Positions 18,013 to 27,013 of a DNA stretch of 64,000 nt are shown here, piece by piece. Each line of letters starts with the position of its first letter. Positions within the stretch are counted from its first letter, which is position 1. The notes under the pieces are model-generated. The model was not told the DNA's origin, did not search any database, and saw nothing but the letters and a program-made list of their open reading frames with translations. The stretch comes from an uncultured Photobacterium sp. (GTDB taxonomy: Bacteria > Pseudomonadota > Gammaproteobacteria > Enterobacterales > Vibrionaceae): NCBI RefSeq assembly GCF_947039875.1, contig NZ_CAMRAN010000008.1, positions 1-64,000 of the forward strand. The letters are read 5' to 3'. The position numbers and the translations under genes are program-made.

Positions 18013-19290
18013 TTAAATGCTATCGGCTAAGGCCATCAATTGCTCAAAAATATGCTCGCCATCAACACGTAAACCATTATGCTCATATTGATTTGTTTGC
18101 CATGATTTCGCATTTGCCAATAAAGCTAAGGTTTCACAGCTATAATGATATTCAACATACATATCTTCAACATACACAGCTGCCGCAACAGGTACCGTAT
18201 TTTTAGCTAATTGTTGCGCGCAATATAATGGAGACCAATCCTCTTTTGCTGCTAATAAATGGGCTGCATCACGTAATGGCTGTAAGCATGTCATTTGATC
18301 AAACATCCACGGATAAACCATCTCACCGGTAAAACTAACATCATTACCTGTTTGATATTGGTATTGAGGATATTGCTGACGTACCCGTTCTGCCGCCCAC
18401 TTAGAGGCATACTGTTGGCAATAAATAGCTTCATGTAAAATCGCATAAATAGGATTTGTTTGATAGCTCTGTTGATTTAGCATCGTATTAAGGAAATCAT
18501 AGCTCAGCACTTGTTGCCCTTCTACCTCGACAAATGCTCCTTCCAAAGTGTAATACATAGCTAAATCACCACCAGTCCCTCCCAAGGTTATTCCCCATGT
18601 TTGAAATTGTTCAACAGTGAACAATTGTCCATTTGGCAAATAGGTCTGATTATTTGAAAGATACTCAGCAATAGCATTACATTGTTGCTGTGCGCCAGCA
18701 AAACGCTTAAAGAATGCTTTGTTCTTATCAGCGACTCTTTTGTACGTTGCTTGATAAACGTCATCTGCAGTTGCCGTAATGGAAGGTATTCCACCAGTAA
18801 TAAACACTCTAGATAAACTTTGTGGATAAAAAGACAAGTAATGTAATGCGCAGAACCCCCCAAAACTTTGTCCAAGTAACGCCCACTGTTTAATATTAAG
18901 GTGCAGGCGTAATTGCTCGGCATCACGAACAATATTATCTGCACGAAAATGGCTTAAATATTCAGCTTGTTGCTGAGATGACTTTAAAGCTAGCGTTTGA
19001 TGAGTAATGGCACTACTTGCACCTGTACCTCGTTGATCAAGTAAGAGTACGCGATAATATTTTAATGCCGCTTTTAACCATCCGCTGTTTGCTTCAGGTC
19101 GTGGTGCAGCAAAACCTGGGCCGCCTTGTAAATAAACCAACCACGGAAGATCTGCGTTAATGTTTGATTTATGTACAACCTCTCGAGCAAAAATAGTCAA
19201 GGTACCGTCTGTTATTTGTTCATAATTCACTGGTACATTAATATTTATATTTCGAAAATAAAGTTCATTACTCTTAATAAAGTCTTGCAA
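18013..19290 (-). CDS. Alpha/beta hydrolase, proline iminopeptidase-like (S33)
   Basis: 425 residues, matching the larger prolyl aminopeptidase-like group of family S33. Motifs seen are the oxyanion-hole LQGGPGF, LLLDQRGTGASS, and the nucleophile elbow LLGQSFGGFCAL with the catalytic serine; the C-terminal GEHIF probably supplies the histidine. It is expected to release N-terminal proline or related residues from peptides in the cytoplasm; there is no signal peptide. A GGAGAAA Shine-Dalgarno precedes the ATG. Upstream there is a weak Fur-like ATGATAATCG (19315-19330). Confidence 0.82.
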   Translation of the reverse strand: MQDFIKSNELYFRNININVPVNYEQITDGTLTIFAREVVHKSNINADLPWLVYLQGGPGFAAPRPEANSGWLKAALKYYRVLLLDQRGTGASSAITHQTLALKSSQQQAEYLSHFRADNIVRDAEQLRLHLNIKQWALLGQSFGGFCALHYLSFYPQSLSRVFITGGIPSITATADDVYQATYKRVADKNKAFFKRFAGAQQQCNAIAEYLSNNQTYLPNGQLFTVEQFQTWGITLGGTGGDLAMYYTLEGAFVEVEGQQVLSYDFLNTMLNQQSYQTNPIYAILHEAIYCQQYASKWAAERVRQQYPQYQYQTGNDVSFTGEMVYPWMFDQMTCLQPLRDAAHLLAAKEDWSPLYCAQQLAKNTVPVAAAVYVEDMYVEYHYSCETLALLANAKSWQTNQYEHNGLRVDGEHIFEQLMALADSI

Positions 19291-19600
19291 TGGTTTTCTC
19301 CTTTACCATAATAAAAACGATTATCATTTAATATTTCTTAAATAAGAATACATCTAACAATAATATAATTCTGTATTTTTCTTCTATTTTCAAATTAACG
19401 AATAAAAACATTAATTATCAACAGGTTAATAATTTACTGTTTTTACTTAACTATTCGACAACATTAATAAGAATAATTATCAGTTAATGATTTCATATTT
19501 GAAATCTTTTTTCCAAAAATTAAACACTCTTATTTATAAAAAAAAGCGTATATTTATTTTATTCACAAAATAGCCAATAAAATCTATTTTGTTGCTATAA
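19291..19600. other. AT-rich intergenic region
   Basis: Very AT-rich, no gene. It holds the divergent promoters of the S33 peptidase and the Fe-S scaffold transcript, and several TGATAAT-like fragments (near 19316 and 19472) that resemble partial Fur boxes but are too weak to call singly. Confidence 0.35.
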
Positions 19601-19618
19601 ATGATAACTTATTATAAT
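19589..19618 (+). promoter_or_regulatory. Promoter with overlapping Fur-like site upstream of the Fe-S scaffold
   Basis: TTGTTG (19589-19594), an 18-bp spacer and a perfect TATAAT (19613-19618). ATGATAACTTATTAT (19601-19615) fits the 7-1-7 Fur pattern and overlaps the spacer and -10, so iron-bound Fur would block the promoter. The predicted start near 19625 leaves a ~285-nt leader. Confidence 0.5.
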
Positions 19619-19630
19619 GATCTTTATAGC

Positions 19631-19793
19631 GGGAGATGATGTTCCTCCTTTAACCGCCTTATTGGATTCTTTAAGGATAATGACGTCTGACAACATTCGG
19701 CTTTTAATAGTCGAGGACCGTGTTATTTTACTACTTATATATCTAATGATATTTGTTTATAAACACGTCGCGTTGTTTGCGTATAACGTCCTC
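19631..19793 (+). ncRNA. Candidate structured leader RNA
   Basis: A dense set of complementary segments reads on the plus strand: GATGTT/AACATT (19638/19692), TCGGCT/AGTCGA (19697/19709), and the nested pairs GAGGAC/GTCCTC (19713/19788) and CGTGTT/AACACG (19719/19762), the last two stacking into 12 bp. A CGC/GCG hairpin sits within. Some pairs are mutually exclusive, as in switching leaders. I do not recognise a known riboswitch class. A 65-codon frame here has no ribosome site and seems incidental. Confidence 0.45.
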
Positions 19794-19909
19794 TTCTTAT
19801 TATCTGCACGATAACGAATTATCAATTCTACACTGCTAACCGTAATAGGTTAATACATACCATTTGTATTGTCTTATTGCTTATACTGCGGTGTCTATGA
19901 GGCAGAGCA

Positions 19910-20602
19910 ATGCAATACTCAAGTGAAGTTCAAAACATGTGTCCTATCTCTCGTGGCCCACAACACGAGTCAGCACCAATTCCTGTAGAAGGTCGTTGGG
20001 TTAGTCCTAAAGACGTTATTGCTATTTCTGGTTTAAGCCACGGTGTTGGTGCTTGTGCGCCTCAACAAGGTGCTGCAAAACTAACGCTTAACGTTAAAGA
20101 TGGCATCATCGAAGAAGCATTAATCGAAACTATCGGTTGTTCTGGTATGACACACTCTGCAGCAATGGCTTCAGAAATTCTTACAGGTAAAACTATCCTT
20201 GAAGCACTAAACACTGATCTAGTGTGTGATGCCATCAACGTTGCAATGCGTGAAATCTTCCTTCAATTTGTTTACGGTCGTACTCAAACTGCATTCTCTT
20301 TAGACGGTCTACCAATCGGTGCTGGTCTTGAAGATCTAGGTAAAGGTCTACGTAGCCAAGTAGGTACACATTACGGTACTCGTGCAAAAGGCCCTCGTTA
20401 CATGGAGATGGCTGAAGGTTACGTAACTAAAGTTGCATTAGATGACAACGAAGAAATCATCGGCTACCGTTTCGTAAACGTAGGTAAGATGATGGAATCT
20501 ATTGGTAAAGGCGTTCCTGCAGCAGAAGCTATGGAACAAGCTACTGGTCAATACGGTCGCTTTGATGAAGCTGCTCGTACTATTGATCCTCGCCACGAGT
20601 AA
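19910..20602 (+). CDS. NifU-like iron-sulfur cluster assembly scaffold protein
   Basis: 230 residues. The core (about 40-140) resembles the NifU N-terminal/IscU fold. Three cysteines lie in the scaffold positions: Cys49 in GVGACAPQQG, Cys77 in ETIGCSGMTHSAA and Cys106 in DLVCDAI. The usual CGD at the first site is CAP, so the conserved Asp is missing. A C-terminal extension of about 90 residues is not found in IscU. It should build or carry Fe-S clusters in the cytoplasm. Codon use is strongly biased, as in highly expressed genes. It is followed 103 bp later by the GGGtGRT gene, its usual partner. Confidence 0.82.
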   Translation: MQYSSEVQNMCPISRGPQHESAPIPVEGRWVSPKDVIAISGLSHGVGACAPQQGAAKLTLNVKDGIIEEALIETIGCSGMTHSAAMASEILTGKTILEALNTDLVCDAINVAMREIFLQFVYGRTQTAFSLDGLPIGAGLEDLGKGLRSQVGTHYGTRAKGPRYMEMAEGYVTKVALDDNEEIIGYRFVNVGKMMESIGKGVPAAEAMEQATGQYGRFDEAARTIDPRHE

Positions 20603-20705
20603 TCATAGACCTATATCACACAAGTAAATGACGTTTTTATTTCAACTCTCTCAAGAGTTACAGCGTCACTGAAATTGTTTTTACCGAATTAGAGGAAACT
20701 CCATC

Positions 20706-21710
20706 ATGGCTGCATTATTTGAAAGTTTTGATCGTCGTATTGAAAAAATCACTCCAGTACTAGAGCAATATGGTTTCGCTTCACTAGAAGAAGCTCGTGA
20801 TTACTGTAACGAACATGGTGTTGATGCATACAACATCGTTAAAGAAACACAACCTATCGCGTTTGAAAACGCATCTTGGGCTTATGTTTTAGGTTCAGCT
20901 ATCGCACTTAAAGAAGGCGCTAAAACAGCAGCTGAAGCGGCTGAATACCTAGGCCTTGGTCTACAAACTTTCTGTATTCCTGGTTCTGTTGCAGACCAAC
21001 GTCAAGTAGGTCTTGGTCACGGTCGTCTAGGCGCTCGTCTACTAAGCAACGAAACACAATGTTTCGCATTCCTTGCTGGTCACGAATCATTTGCAGCAGC
21101 TGAAGGTGCAATCAAAATTGCTCTAAACGCTAACAAAGTACGTACTAACCCACTACGCGTTATTCTTAACGGTCTTGGTAAAGATGCTGCTTACCTAATC
21201 GCTCGTATCAACGGCTTTAACTATGTTGAAACTAAATTCGATTACGTTACTGGCGATCTAAACGTTGTTTCTGAGCGTCGTTTCTCTAAAACTCAACGTG
21301 GTGACATCAACTGTTACGGTTCTGATGATGTACGTGAAGGTGTTGCAATTATGCACCGTGAAAACGTTGATATCTCAATCACTGGTAACTCAACTAACCC
21401 AACACGTTTCCAACACCCTGTTGCTGGTACGTACAAAAAAGAACGTCTAGAAGCAGGCAAAGCTTACTTCTCAGTAGCATCAGGCGGCGGTACTGGTCGT
21501 ACTCTTCACCCTGATAACGTTGCTGCAGGTCCAGCTTCTTACGGTCTTACTGATACAATGGGCCGTATGCACTCTGATGCTCAATTTGCAGGTTCTTCAT
21601 CTGTACCAGCTCACGTTGAAATGATGGGTCTTATTGGTATGGGTAACAACCCAATGGTTGGCGCAACTGTTGCTGTTGCTGTTGCGATTGAGCAAGCACA
21701 AAAAGCATAA
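20706..21710 (+). CDS. GGGtGRT family protein
   Basis: 334 residues with the family signature GGGTGRT in VASGGGTGRTLHPDN. I recognise it as the GGGtGRT protein family, which is generally encoded beside the NifU-like scaffold as here; the biochemical function is not known. It has three cysteines (LQTFCIPG, ETQCFAF, DINCYG) and Gly/Ala-rich stretches, with no signal peptide or membrane segment. An AGAGGAA Shine-Dalgarno precedes the ATG. Codon use is highly biased, implying abundant protein. Probably co-transcribed with the scaffold and closed by the terminator at 21749. Confidence 0.85.
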   Translation: MAALFESFDRRIEKITPVLEQYGFASLEEARDYCNEHGVDAYNIVKETQPIAFENASWAYVLGSAIALKEGAKTAAEAAEYLGLGLQTFCIPGSVADQRQVGLGHGRLGARLLSNETQCFAFLAGHESFAAAEGAIKIALNANKVRTNPLRVILNGLGKDAAYLIARINGFNYVETKFDYVTGDLNVVSERRFSKTQRGDINCYGSDDVREGVAIMHRENVDISITGNSTNPTRFQHPVAGTYKKERLEAGKAYFSVASGGGTGRTLHPDNVAAGPASYGLTDTMGRMHSDAQFAGSSSVPAHVEMMGLIGMGNNPMVGATVAVAVAIEQAQKA

Positions 21711-21748
21711 GCTACGTAGCTAAACAAAAATTTATCTTCAAATAACGA

Positions 21749-21787
21749 ACAAGGCGCAAGATTAGACACTTGCGCCTTTATTTTTTG
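21749..21787 (+). terminator. Terminator of the scaffold/GGGtGRT operon
   Basis: AAGGCGCAAG pairs with CTTGCGCCTT and is followed by TATTTTTTG. Strong stem and T-run. Confidence 0.88.
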
Positions 21788-21880
21788 TCCATAATTGTTA
21801 TTTCTTCAAAATACTCTACAATCTTCCCGCATCACAGTTCTTGATTACTCTTATCCCTGTAAAACACCCTCTCTTCTAGG

Positions 21881-21935
21881 TATAATCAGTAAAGAACCAA
21901 GTTAGTCTTATATATGTTACACAGCACATGCTGTG
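21881..21935 (+). promoter_or_regulatory. ppaC promoter -10 and leader palindrome
   Basis: TATAAT at 21881-21886 without a clear -35. In the transcribed leader, CACAGCA-CA-TGCTGTG (21920-21935) is a perfect 7-bp palindrome 23 bp before the start codon. It could be an operator or an mRNA hairpin. Confidence 0.4.
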
Positions 21936-21958
21936 ACAGATAAAGTAAAGGAAATATC

Positions 21959-22867
21959 ATGATCCAAGTTGTAGGTCACAAAAACCCTGATAGTGACAGC
22001 ATTTGTTCTGCACTCGTTTGTACTGCATTTCTTAAAGCTCGTGGTCTTGAAGCGACAGCAATTCGTCAAGGCGAAATGAATCGTGAAACTCTACACATTC
22101 TTGAGCTAGCTGGCGTTACAGCTCCTGAGCTACGTACAAGCGTTGCTGGTGAGAAAGTATGGTTAGTTGACTATTCTGATCTAGCTCAAGCACCTGATGA
22201 CCTAGCTGAAGCTGAAGTTGTGGGTATTGTCGACCACCACCGTCTAGGCGATGTAATGACAATTAACCCAATGGAAGCATGGATCTGGCCTGTAGGCTGT
22301 ACTTGTACTGTACTCTTCAACTTATTTAAAATCGAAGGTCATGAGATCACTCGTGAACTAGCAGTACTTATGATGTCAGCTATCCTGTCTGATACTGTCG
22401 GTTTTGCATCTCCAACTTGTACTCAAAAAGATAAAGATGCAGTACATGAGCTTGCTCAAATCGCTGATGTACAAGATCTAGAATCATTCATCAAAGCACT
22501 ATTGATTGCTAAAACTGACATCGAAGGCCTAACCGCGGCACAATTAGTTGAAAAAGACCTTAAAGGTTACCCTTTCAACGATCGTGATGTTGTTGTTGGT
22601 CAAATCGAACTTGCGACTCTTGAGCAAGTCGATAGCATGATTGCAGAACTTCAAGCAGATCTTCAACGTCGTTGCGACGAAGAAGGCCTTGGTATGGCAG
22701 CATTGATGCTAACTGACATCACAACAAGTACAACTCGCCTACTTTACACTGGTGATTGGAATCACATCCTTGATACACACGCTACTGACGGTGTATTAAT
22801 GATGGAAAATACCCTAAGTCGTAAGAAACAAGGCTGGCCTTGGCTACAAACAGTCCTTGCAAAATAA
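21959..22867 (+). CDS. ppaC: Manganese-dependent inorganic pyrophosphatase (family II)
   Basis: 302 residues. Hydrolyses pyrophosphate in the cytoplasm, driving biosynthesis. The metal-binding motifs of DHH-superfamily pyrophosphatases are visible: GHKNPDSDS at the N-terminus and VDHHR near residue 90. The C-terminal DHHA2 domain ends with SRKKQGWPWL, which carries the substrate-binding SRK. Codon bias is strong. Monocistronic, with its own terminator. Confidence 0.95.
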   Translation: MIQVVGHKNPDSDSICSALVCTAFLKARGLEATAIRQGEMNRETLHILELAGVTAPELRTSVAGEKVWLVDYSDLAQAPDDLAEAEVVGIVDHHRLGDVMTINPMEAWIWPVGCTCTVLFNLFKIEGHEITRELAVLMMSAILSDTVGFASPTCTQKDKDAVHELAQIADVQDLESFIKALLIAKTDIEGLTAAQLVEKDLKGYPFNDRDVVVGQIELATLEQVDSMIAELQADLQRRCDEEGLGMAALMLTDITTSTTRLLYTGDWNHILDTHATDGVLMMENTLSRKKQGWPWLQTVLAK

Positions 22868-22890
22868 TTATATTAACTAATTATTGATGA

Positions 22891-22925
22891 TAAAAAAGGC
22901 TCTTTCTAGAGCCTTTTTTATCATC
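22891..22925 (+). terminator. ppaC terminator
   Basis: AAAAAAGGCTCT-TTCT-AGAGCCTTTTTT: strong hairpin with a T-run. The rest of 22926-23209 shows no gene and presumably holds the fadL promoter; I found no clear FadR site. Confidence 0.9.
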
Positions 22926-23209
22926 AAAAATAGCCCCCAAATGACGAGCAATCCCTCTCGTGTAATAAAAACTCTCTACAATACTTTCGATATTAGAGCA
23001 AATACTTTAATTTATTTATTAATCTAAATGTATCTATAAAGCAGCAATACGCACAAAGTATAATCAAACAAACCATTTAATTGTGATATTTGTCTATATT
23101 TGTTTATTATTCCCTTGAGGTATAACTATAATTCTTCCTCTTTTAAGTCCAACCTTCTTTGAAGAGTGAGACAACAAGAAGCTACTAGAAATTATAGAGA
23201 GACAGTTTA

Positions 23210-24439
23210 ATGTCCATAAATAAAAAACATATCGCCCTCATTATTACCGCAACACTTTCAAACCAAGCACATGCTGCTGGCTATCAAGTATCAGAACACT
23301 CGGCAGCAGGCCTAGGGCGGGCATATGCAGGTGAAGCTGCCGTCGCTGATACCGCTGCAGTACTAGCGCGTAACCCAGCCGCAATGACTCGCTTTAAACA
23401 TGCTGAAGTTTCAGGCGTAATGAGTGTCATCAACCCATCGATTAATATTGATGATCATACCCATAATGAAACCGCAAAAGATATTTCACCAATCAGTGTT
23501 GTACCTGCGGCTTACTATATTCAGCCTATTAATGACAGGACAGCCATTGGTTTAGCCATTTTCAGTAATTATGGTGTAACAACCGATTACCCTACAGCAA
23601 TGCAGGCTGGCAGCTTAGCGGGTAAAACATCATTAGAAACGGTTAACTTCAATCCCAATATTGCTTATCGCCTATCACCAAAATTAAGCATTGGTGCAGG
23701 TGTTAGCCTTGTTTATGGTACCGCAGAATTTAATCGTCGTTTGGGCTCTTTGTCTTATGCCGCGCCTAGCCATAACCTGATCAATATGGAAGGCACCGAC
23801 TGGAGCTGGGGCTGGAATATTGGTGCCTTATATGAACTCGATAATAATAACCGCTTTGGACTAAGCTACCGTTCACAAGTAGATCTCAATTTTCATGGCC
23901 ATTTTACTGACTACTTGGGACAAGCAACCTCAAAGCCAAATGAAACTGTTGCAGCACAGCTTAATCTTCCGCTGCCTGCCATTGCTGAATTTTCAGGCTT
24001 CCACCAGCTGAATCAACAATGGGCTATCAGCTATAGCGTTCAATGGACGCAATACAACAAATTTAAAGAAATTAGAGCAACAAGTTCTCAATGTGCAACG
24101 GGCACCTGTTTCGTTAAAAAAGAAAACTTCAAAGATACTTACCGTTGGGCTGTAGGTACAACTTATACGCTAAACCCAACATGGACACTGCGTTATGGTT
24201 TTGCCATTGACCAAAATGCAGGACAAGCAACACTGAGTATTCCTGATACTGATCGTTATTGGTATTCAGCAGGTGTGACTTATCATTACAACCCAGCTCT
24301 ATCTGTCGATCTAGGCGTTGCTTATATTCACAGTAAGAAAGCTGATTTTATCGAGCAAACACCAACCGGTGAAAATGATAGTTTTACTTCATCTGGTAAA
24401 GCTTACCTTGCAGCAGCTCAAGTTAATTACCGCTTTTAA
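23210..24439 (+). CDS. fadL: FadL-family outer membrane fatty acid transporter
   Basis: 409 residues. An outer-membrane beta-barrel for long-chain fatty acids. The signal peptide ends at QAHAA, and the mature N-terminus (GYQVSEHSAAGLGRAYAGEAAVADTAAVLARNPAAM) is the diagnostic FadL plug/S-box start. It ends in aromatic YRF, as barrels do. The next gene, 34 bp downstream, is volA; in Vibrio this pair is linked, with VolA releasing fatty acids at the cell surface and FadL importing them. Confidence 0.92.
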   Translation: MSINKKHIALIITATLSNQAHAAGYQVSEHSAAGLGRAYAGEAAVADTAAVLARNPAAMTRFKHAEVSGVMSVINPSINIDDHTHNETAKDISPISVVPAAYYIQPINDRTAIGLAIFSNYGVTTDYPTAMQAGSLAGKTSLETVNFNPNIAYRLSPKLSIGAGVSLVYGTAEFNRRLGSLSYAAPSHNLINMEGTDWSWGWNIGALYELDNNNRFGLSYRSQVDLNFHGHFTDYLGQATSKPNETVAAQLNLPLPAIAEFSGFHQLNQQWAISYSVQWTQYNKFKEIRATSSQCATGTCFVKKENFKDTYRWAVGTTYTLNPTWTLRYGFAIDQNAGQATLSIPDTDRYWYSAGVTYHYNPALSVDLGVAYIHSKKADFIEQTPTGENDSFTSSGKAYLAAAQVNYRF

Positions 24440-24473
24440 TGCGTACTAAACTATAAAATCATTAGGAATAACA

Positions 24474-26924
24474 ATGAAGATACGTTCAATAGCATTATTA
24501 GTCACTTCTGCATTAAGTTTAATTGGCTGTAAGGGTAACGGTACCTTAGAAAATCAAGCGCCGATTGATCCGAATATCGCGGCGAGTTTACAGGCTGAAA
24601 CTCAAATTAATTTTGACCTTTTGTCTGCCAATAAGAAGCTAATATTACCCACATATTTAGCGATGGATACTCAAGACGGTACCCTTGCAACAGAAGCAAT
24701 GGCGCAAGATCAAACCAATACTTCAGATCCCTTGGTTGCAATGGGACAAACCGATGGTTGGAGCACAACCCAGCCGATCACAATTAATTTTACAGGTAAG
24801 AATTTAGATCCATCTACGGCTACGCATGGTTTCTATCTAATAAAATCAGGCGATCCAACTAACCCTGCTGATACCACCGAACCAACCCGCTTAACTCAAC
24901 AAGCGGGTGACTTTATCGTGACGGTTTCAGGTGATAACTTAATTGTTATATTACTAAAACCATTAGATCCTGCGAGTAACTACATGTATGCCGTTACTGA
25001 CGATCTAAAAGATGTGAATGGCCAAGCTGTCGGTATGAGTAATTCATACGCTTTATTAAAATCGAATAATCTGCCACCAGCACCTGCATTGTTACCTGCA
25101 CAAAAGATCACTCATGCAACTGAAGAAGCTTTCCACGGTATTGTAGAAAAGCGGGATATTATCTTCTCATCATGGTTTACGACATTATCATCTGGTGATG
25201 TGTTATTTGCAGCAAAAATGGCTACTGAAGAAGCGATGTCTTTAGGGGCCAAGAATGTGTGGCAAGGCTCTGCGATTGCAAAGACAGTGACTCCAGAGCA
25301 ACTTTCAACATTATTTACGTTTTCTCAACCCGTAAAAGTTGACGATCCAAATAAAGTTGATGACAAAAGTAATGTCACAATCTATCAAGGCACTGTTTCA
25401 TTACCGTACTACCTCGATATTCGCGCTAATAAATTCATGAATACCCCTTGGCAAAGTGGTATGCCAAGCCTTGCTAAGATTAAATATGTATTAAGCAATG
25501 GCAGTGAGGCGGATAAAGCGACTATTTTAGCTCAATTGGCGGATGCAAAAGTTACATTAGCAGACATGGCGCAAGTGGCGACAAACCCACAAGTACAAAT
25601 TAAAGTGCTCACTCGCTTAATGGGTAAAACACTTTATTTAGCCAATGGTAATCAACTCGATCCTAAGCGTCTAATTACCCGCTACAGTGCTGTACCTGAA
25701 CTTAAATCAGTGCAGACAATTGATTACACCTTAGTTTTACCTAACAGTAAAAAATGTCAGACTCTTGGTGCTAATGATGTCACTATTTTCCAACATGGAA
25801 TTACCGCAGATAAGAGTGTATTAACAGCGCACAGTGATGGTTTACCTTCTTTAGCTGAAACGTTAATTGGCGATCAATGCCGTGCAATCTTTGCCATCAA
25901 CCAACCACTACACGGTGAAGATCGTGGTATTCATACCATCGACAGCCAAGGTAATAGCCAATATAAAAATGCCGCAATAGATCCATCAATGTACTTAAAT
26001 CTTGAAAACTTAACCGTTGCACGAGATAACCTACGCCAAAGTACTATTGATGTCGTCAACCTACGAGCGGCTATTGGTAAATTATTTACTCATATTCAGC
26101 AACAACAAAAAGAAGATCAAACAACAAGCAATGTTTCACCGTTAGAGATGTTAAACCCTAATAACGGCGTGAGTTTTGCGGGTCATTCACTAGGTGCGAT
26201 TGTTGGTACCAATGTCGGTAATATTGCTAACCGTCCAACAATGAATCCAACATTTGATAAACAATATTTTGCGATTAATAAACTGGCATTAGCAAACCCA
26301 GGCGCAGAGATCCCTTACCTACTATTAAATTCAGGCAGTTTTGGTGGTCTTCTAAAAGCAGGCGTTCTCCAAAGTTTCGTATCTAATCCAACACAAATAA
26401 CGCCAGATGTAATTGAAACAGGTAAATTTCTACAAACGTTGAATGCTTGTTATATCGCTCAAGATGATAAGCACAAAGATTTGAACAAATGTTATGTTGA
26501 TAACATTACAGCGATTAAAGATAACAACCCAAGTTTATTCGCTAAATGGACAGAGACTTACGTTAAGTTTGCCTATGCGGCACAAACAGTAATGGATCCC
26601 GTTGATCCGATTAACCTAGCTAACGGCATTCCAGCATCGGTTCCCGTATATGTGCAAATGGTTAAAGGTGATAGTACGATTCCAAATATTACTACACCAA
26701 ACAATCTACCTTACTCACCGTTCACTGGTACTGAACCACTGATTAAGCAATTAAATTTAGCATTAGACAATACAACTAAAGGTTGGAAAGAATATACACC
26801 AGGCAGCCATACATCGTTACTTACTGTTACGGCACCAACAACGAATGATAGCTTTACCATTGATGCGTCTAAAGCAACAACACAAAATATGCAAAAAGAT
26901 ATGGCTGATTTTTTAAATAAATAA
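24474..26924 (+). CDS. volA: VolA/Pla-1/cef-family surface lipoprotein lysophospholipase
   Basis: 816 residues. The lipobox LIGC (Cys19) marks an outer-membrane lipoprotein. The catalytic elbow is GHSLGAIVGT in the C-terminal alpha/beta-hydrolase region, with a probable histidine in GSHTSLL near the end. The family cleaves lysophosphatidylcholine at the surface to release fatty acids. It is 34 bp downstream of fadL, so almost certainly one operon. The length is normal for the family, and a bidirectional terminator follows. Confidence 0.92.
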   Translation: MKIRSIALLVTSALSLIGCKGNGTLENQAPIDPNIAASLQAETQINFDLLSANKKLILPTYLAMDTQDGTLATEAMAQDQTNTSDPLVAMGQTDGWSTTQPITINFTGKNLDPSTATHGFYLIKSGDPTNPADTTEPTRLTQQAGDFIVTVSGDNLIVILLKPLDPASNYMYAVTDDLKDVNGQAVGMSNSYALLKSNNLPPAPALLPAQKITHATEEAFHGIVEKRDIIFSSWFTTLSSGDVLFAAKMATEEAMSLGAKNVWQGSAIAKTVTPEQLSTLFTFSQPVKVDDPNKVDDKSNVTIYQGTVSLPYYLDIRANKFMNTPWQSGMPSLAKIKYVLSNGSEADKATILAQLADAKVTLADMAQVATNPQVQIKVLTRLMGKTLYLANGNQLDPKRLITRYSAVPELKSVQTIDYTLVLPNSKKCQTLGANDVTIFQHGITADKSVLTAHSDGLPSLAETLIGDQCRAIFAINQPLHGEDRGIHTIDSQGNSQYKNAAIDPSMYLNLENLTVARDNLRQSTIDVVNLRAAIGKLFTHIQQQQKEDQTTSNVSPLEMLNPNNGVSFAGHSLGAIVGTNVGNIANRPTMNPTFDKQYFAINKLALANPGAEIPYLLLNSGSFGGLLKAGVLQSFVSNPTQITPDVIETGKFLQTLNACYIAQDDKHKDLNKCYVDNITAIKDNNPSLFAKWTETYVKFAYAAQTVMDPVDPINLANGIPASVPVYVQMVKGDSTIPNITTPNNLPYSPFTGTEPLIKQLNLALDNTTKGWKEYTPGSHTSLLTVTAPTTNDSFTIDASKATTQNMQKDMADFLNK

Positions 26925-26943
26925 TCTAGCTTAATAAATAGCC

Positions 26944-26990
26944 TTGATAATCTTGTGTCTACCACGCAAGTTATCAAGGCTTTCTTTTAT
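26944..26990. terminator. Bidirectional terminator between volA and the patatin gene
   Basis: GCCTTGATAA pairs with TTATCAAGGC around a loop of about 20 nt and is followed by TTTCTTTT. It separates two convergent genes. Confidence 0.82.
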
Positions 26991-27013
26991 GTACTTTATT
27001 TTATGTACTAGGC

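Noticed and set aside
19617-19814. 65-codon frame in the leader of the Fe-S scaffold
   Set aside because: No Shine-Dalgarno, and the region is better explained by RNA pairing. A leader peptide cannot be fully excluded.
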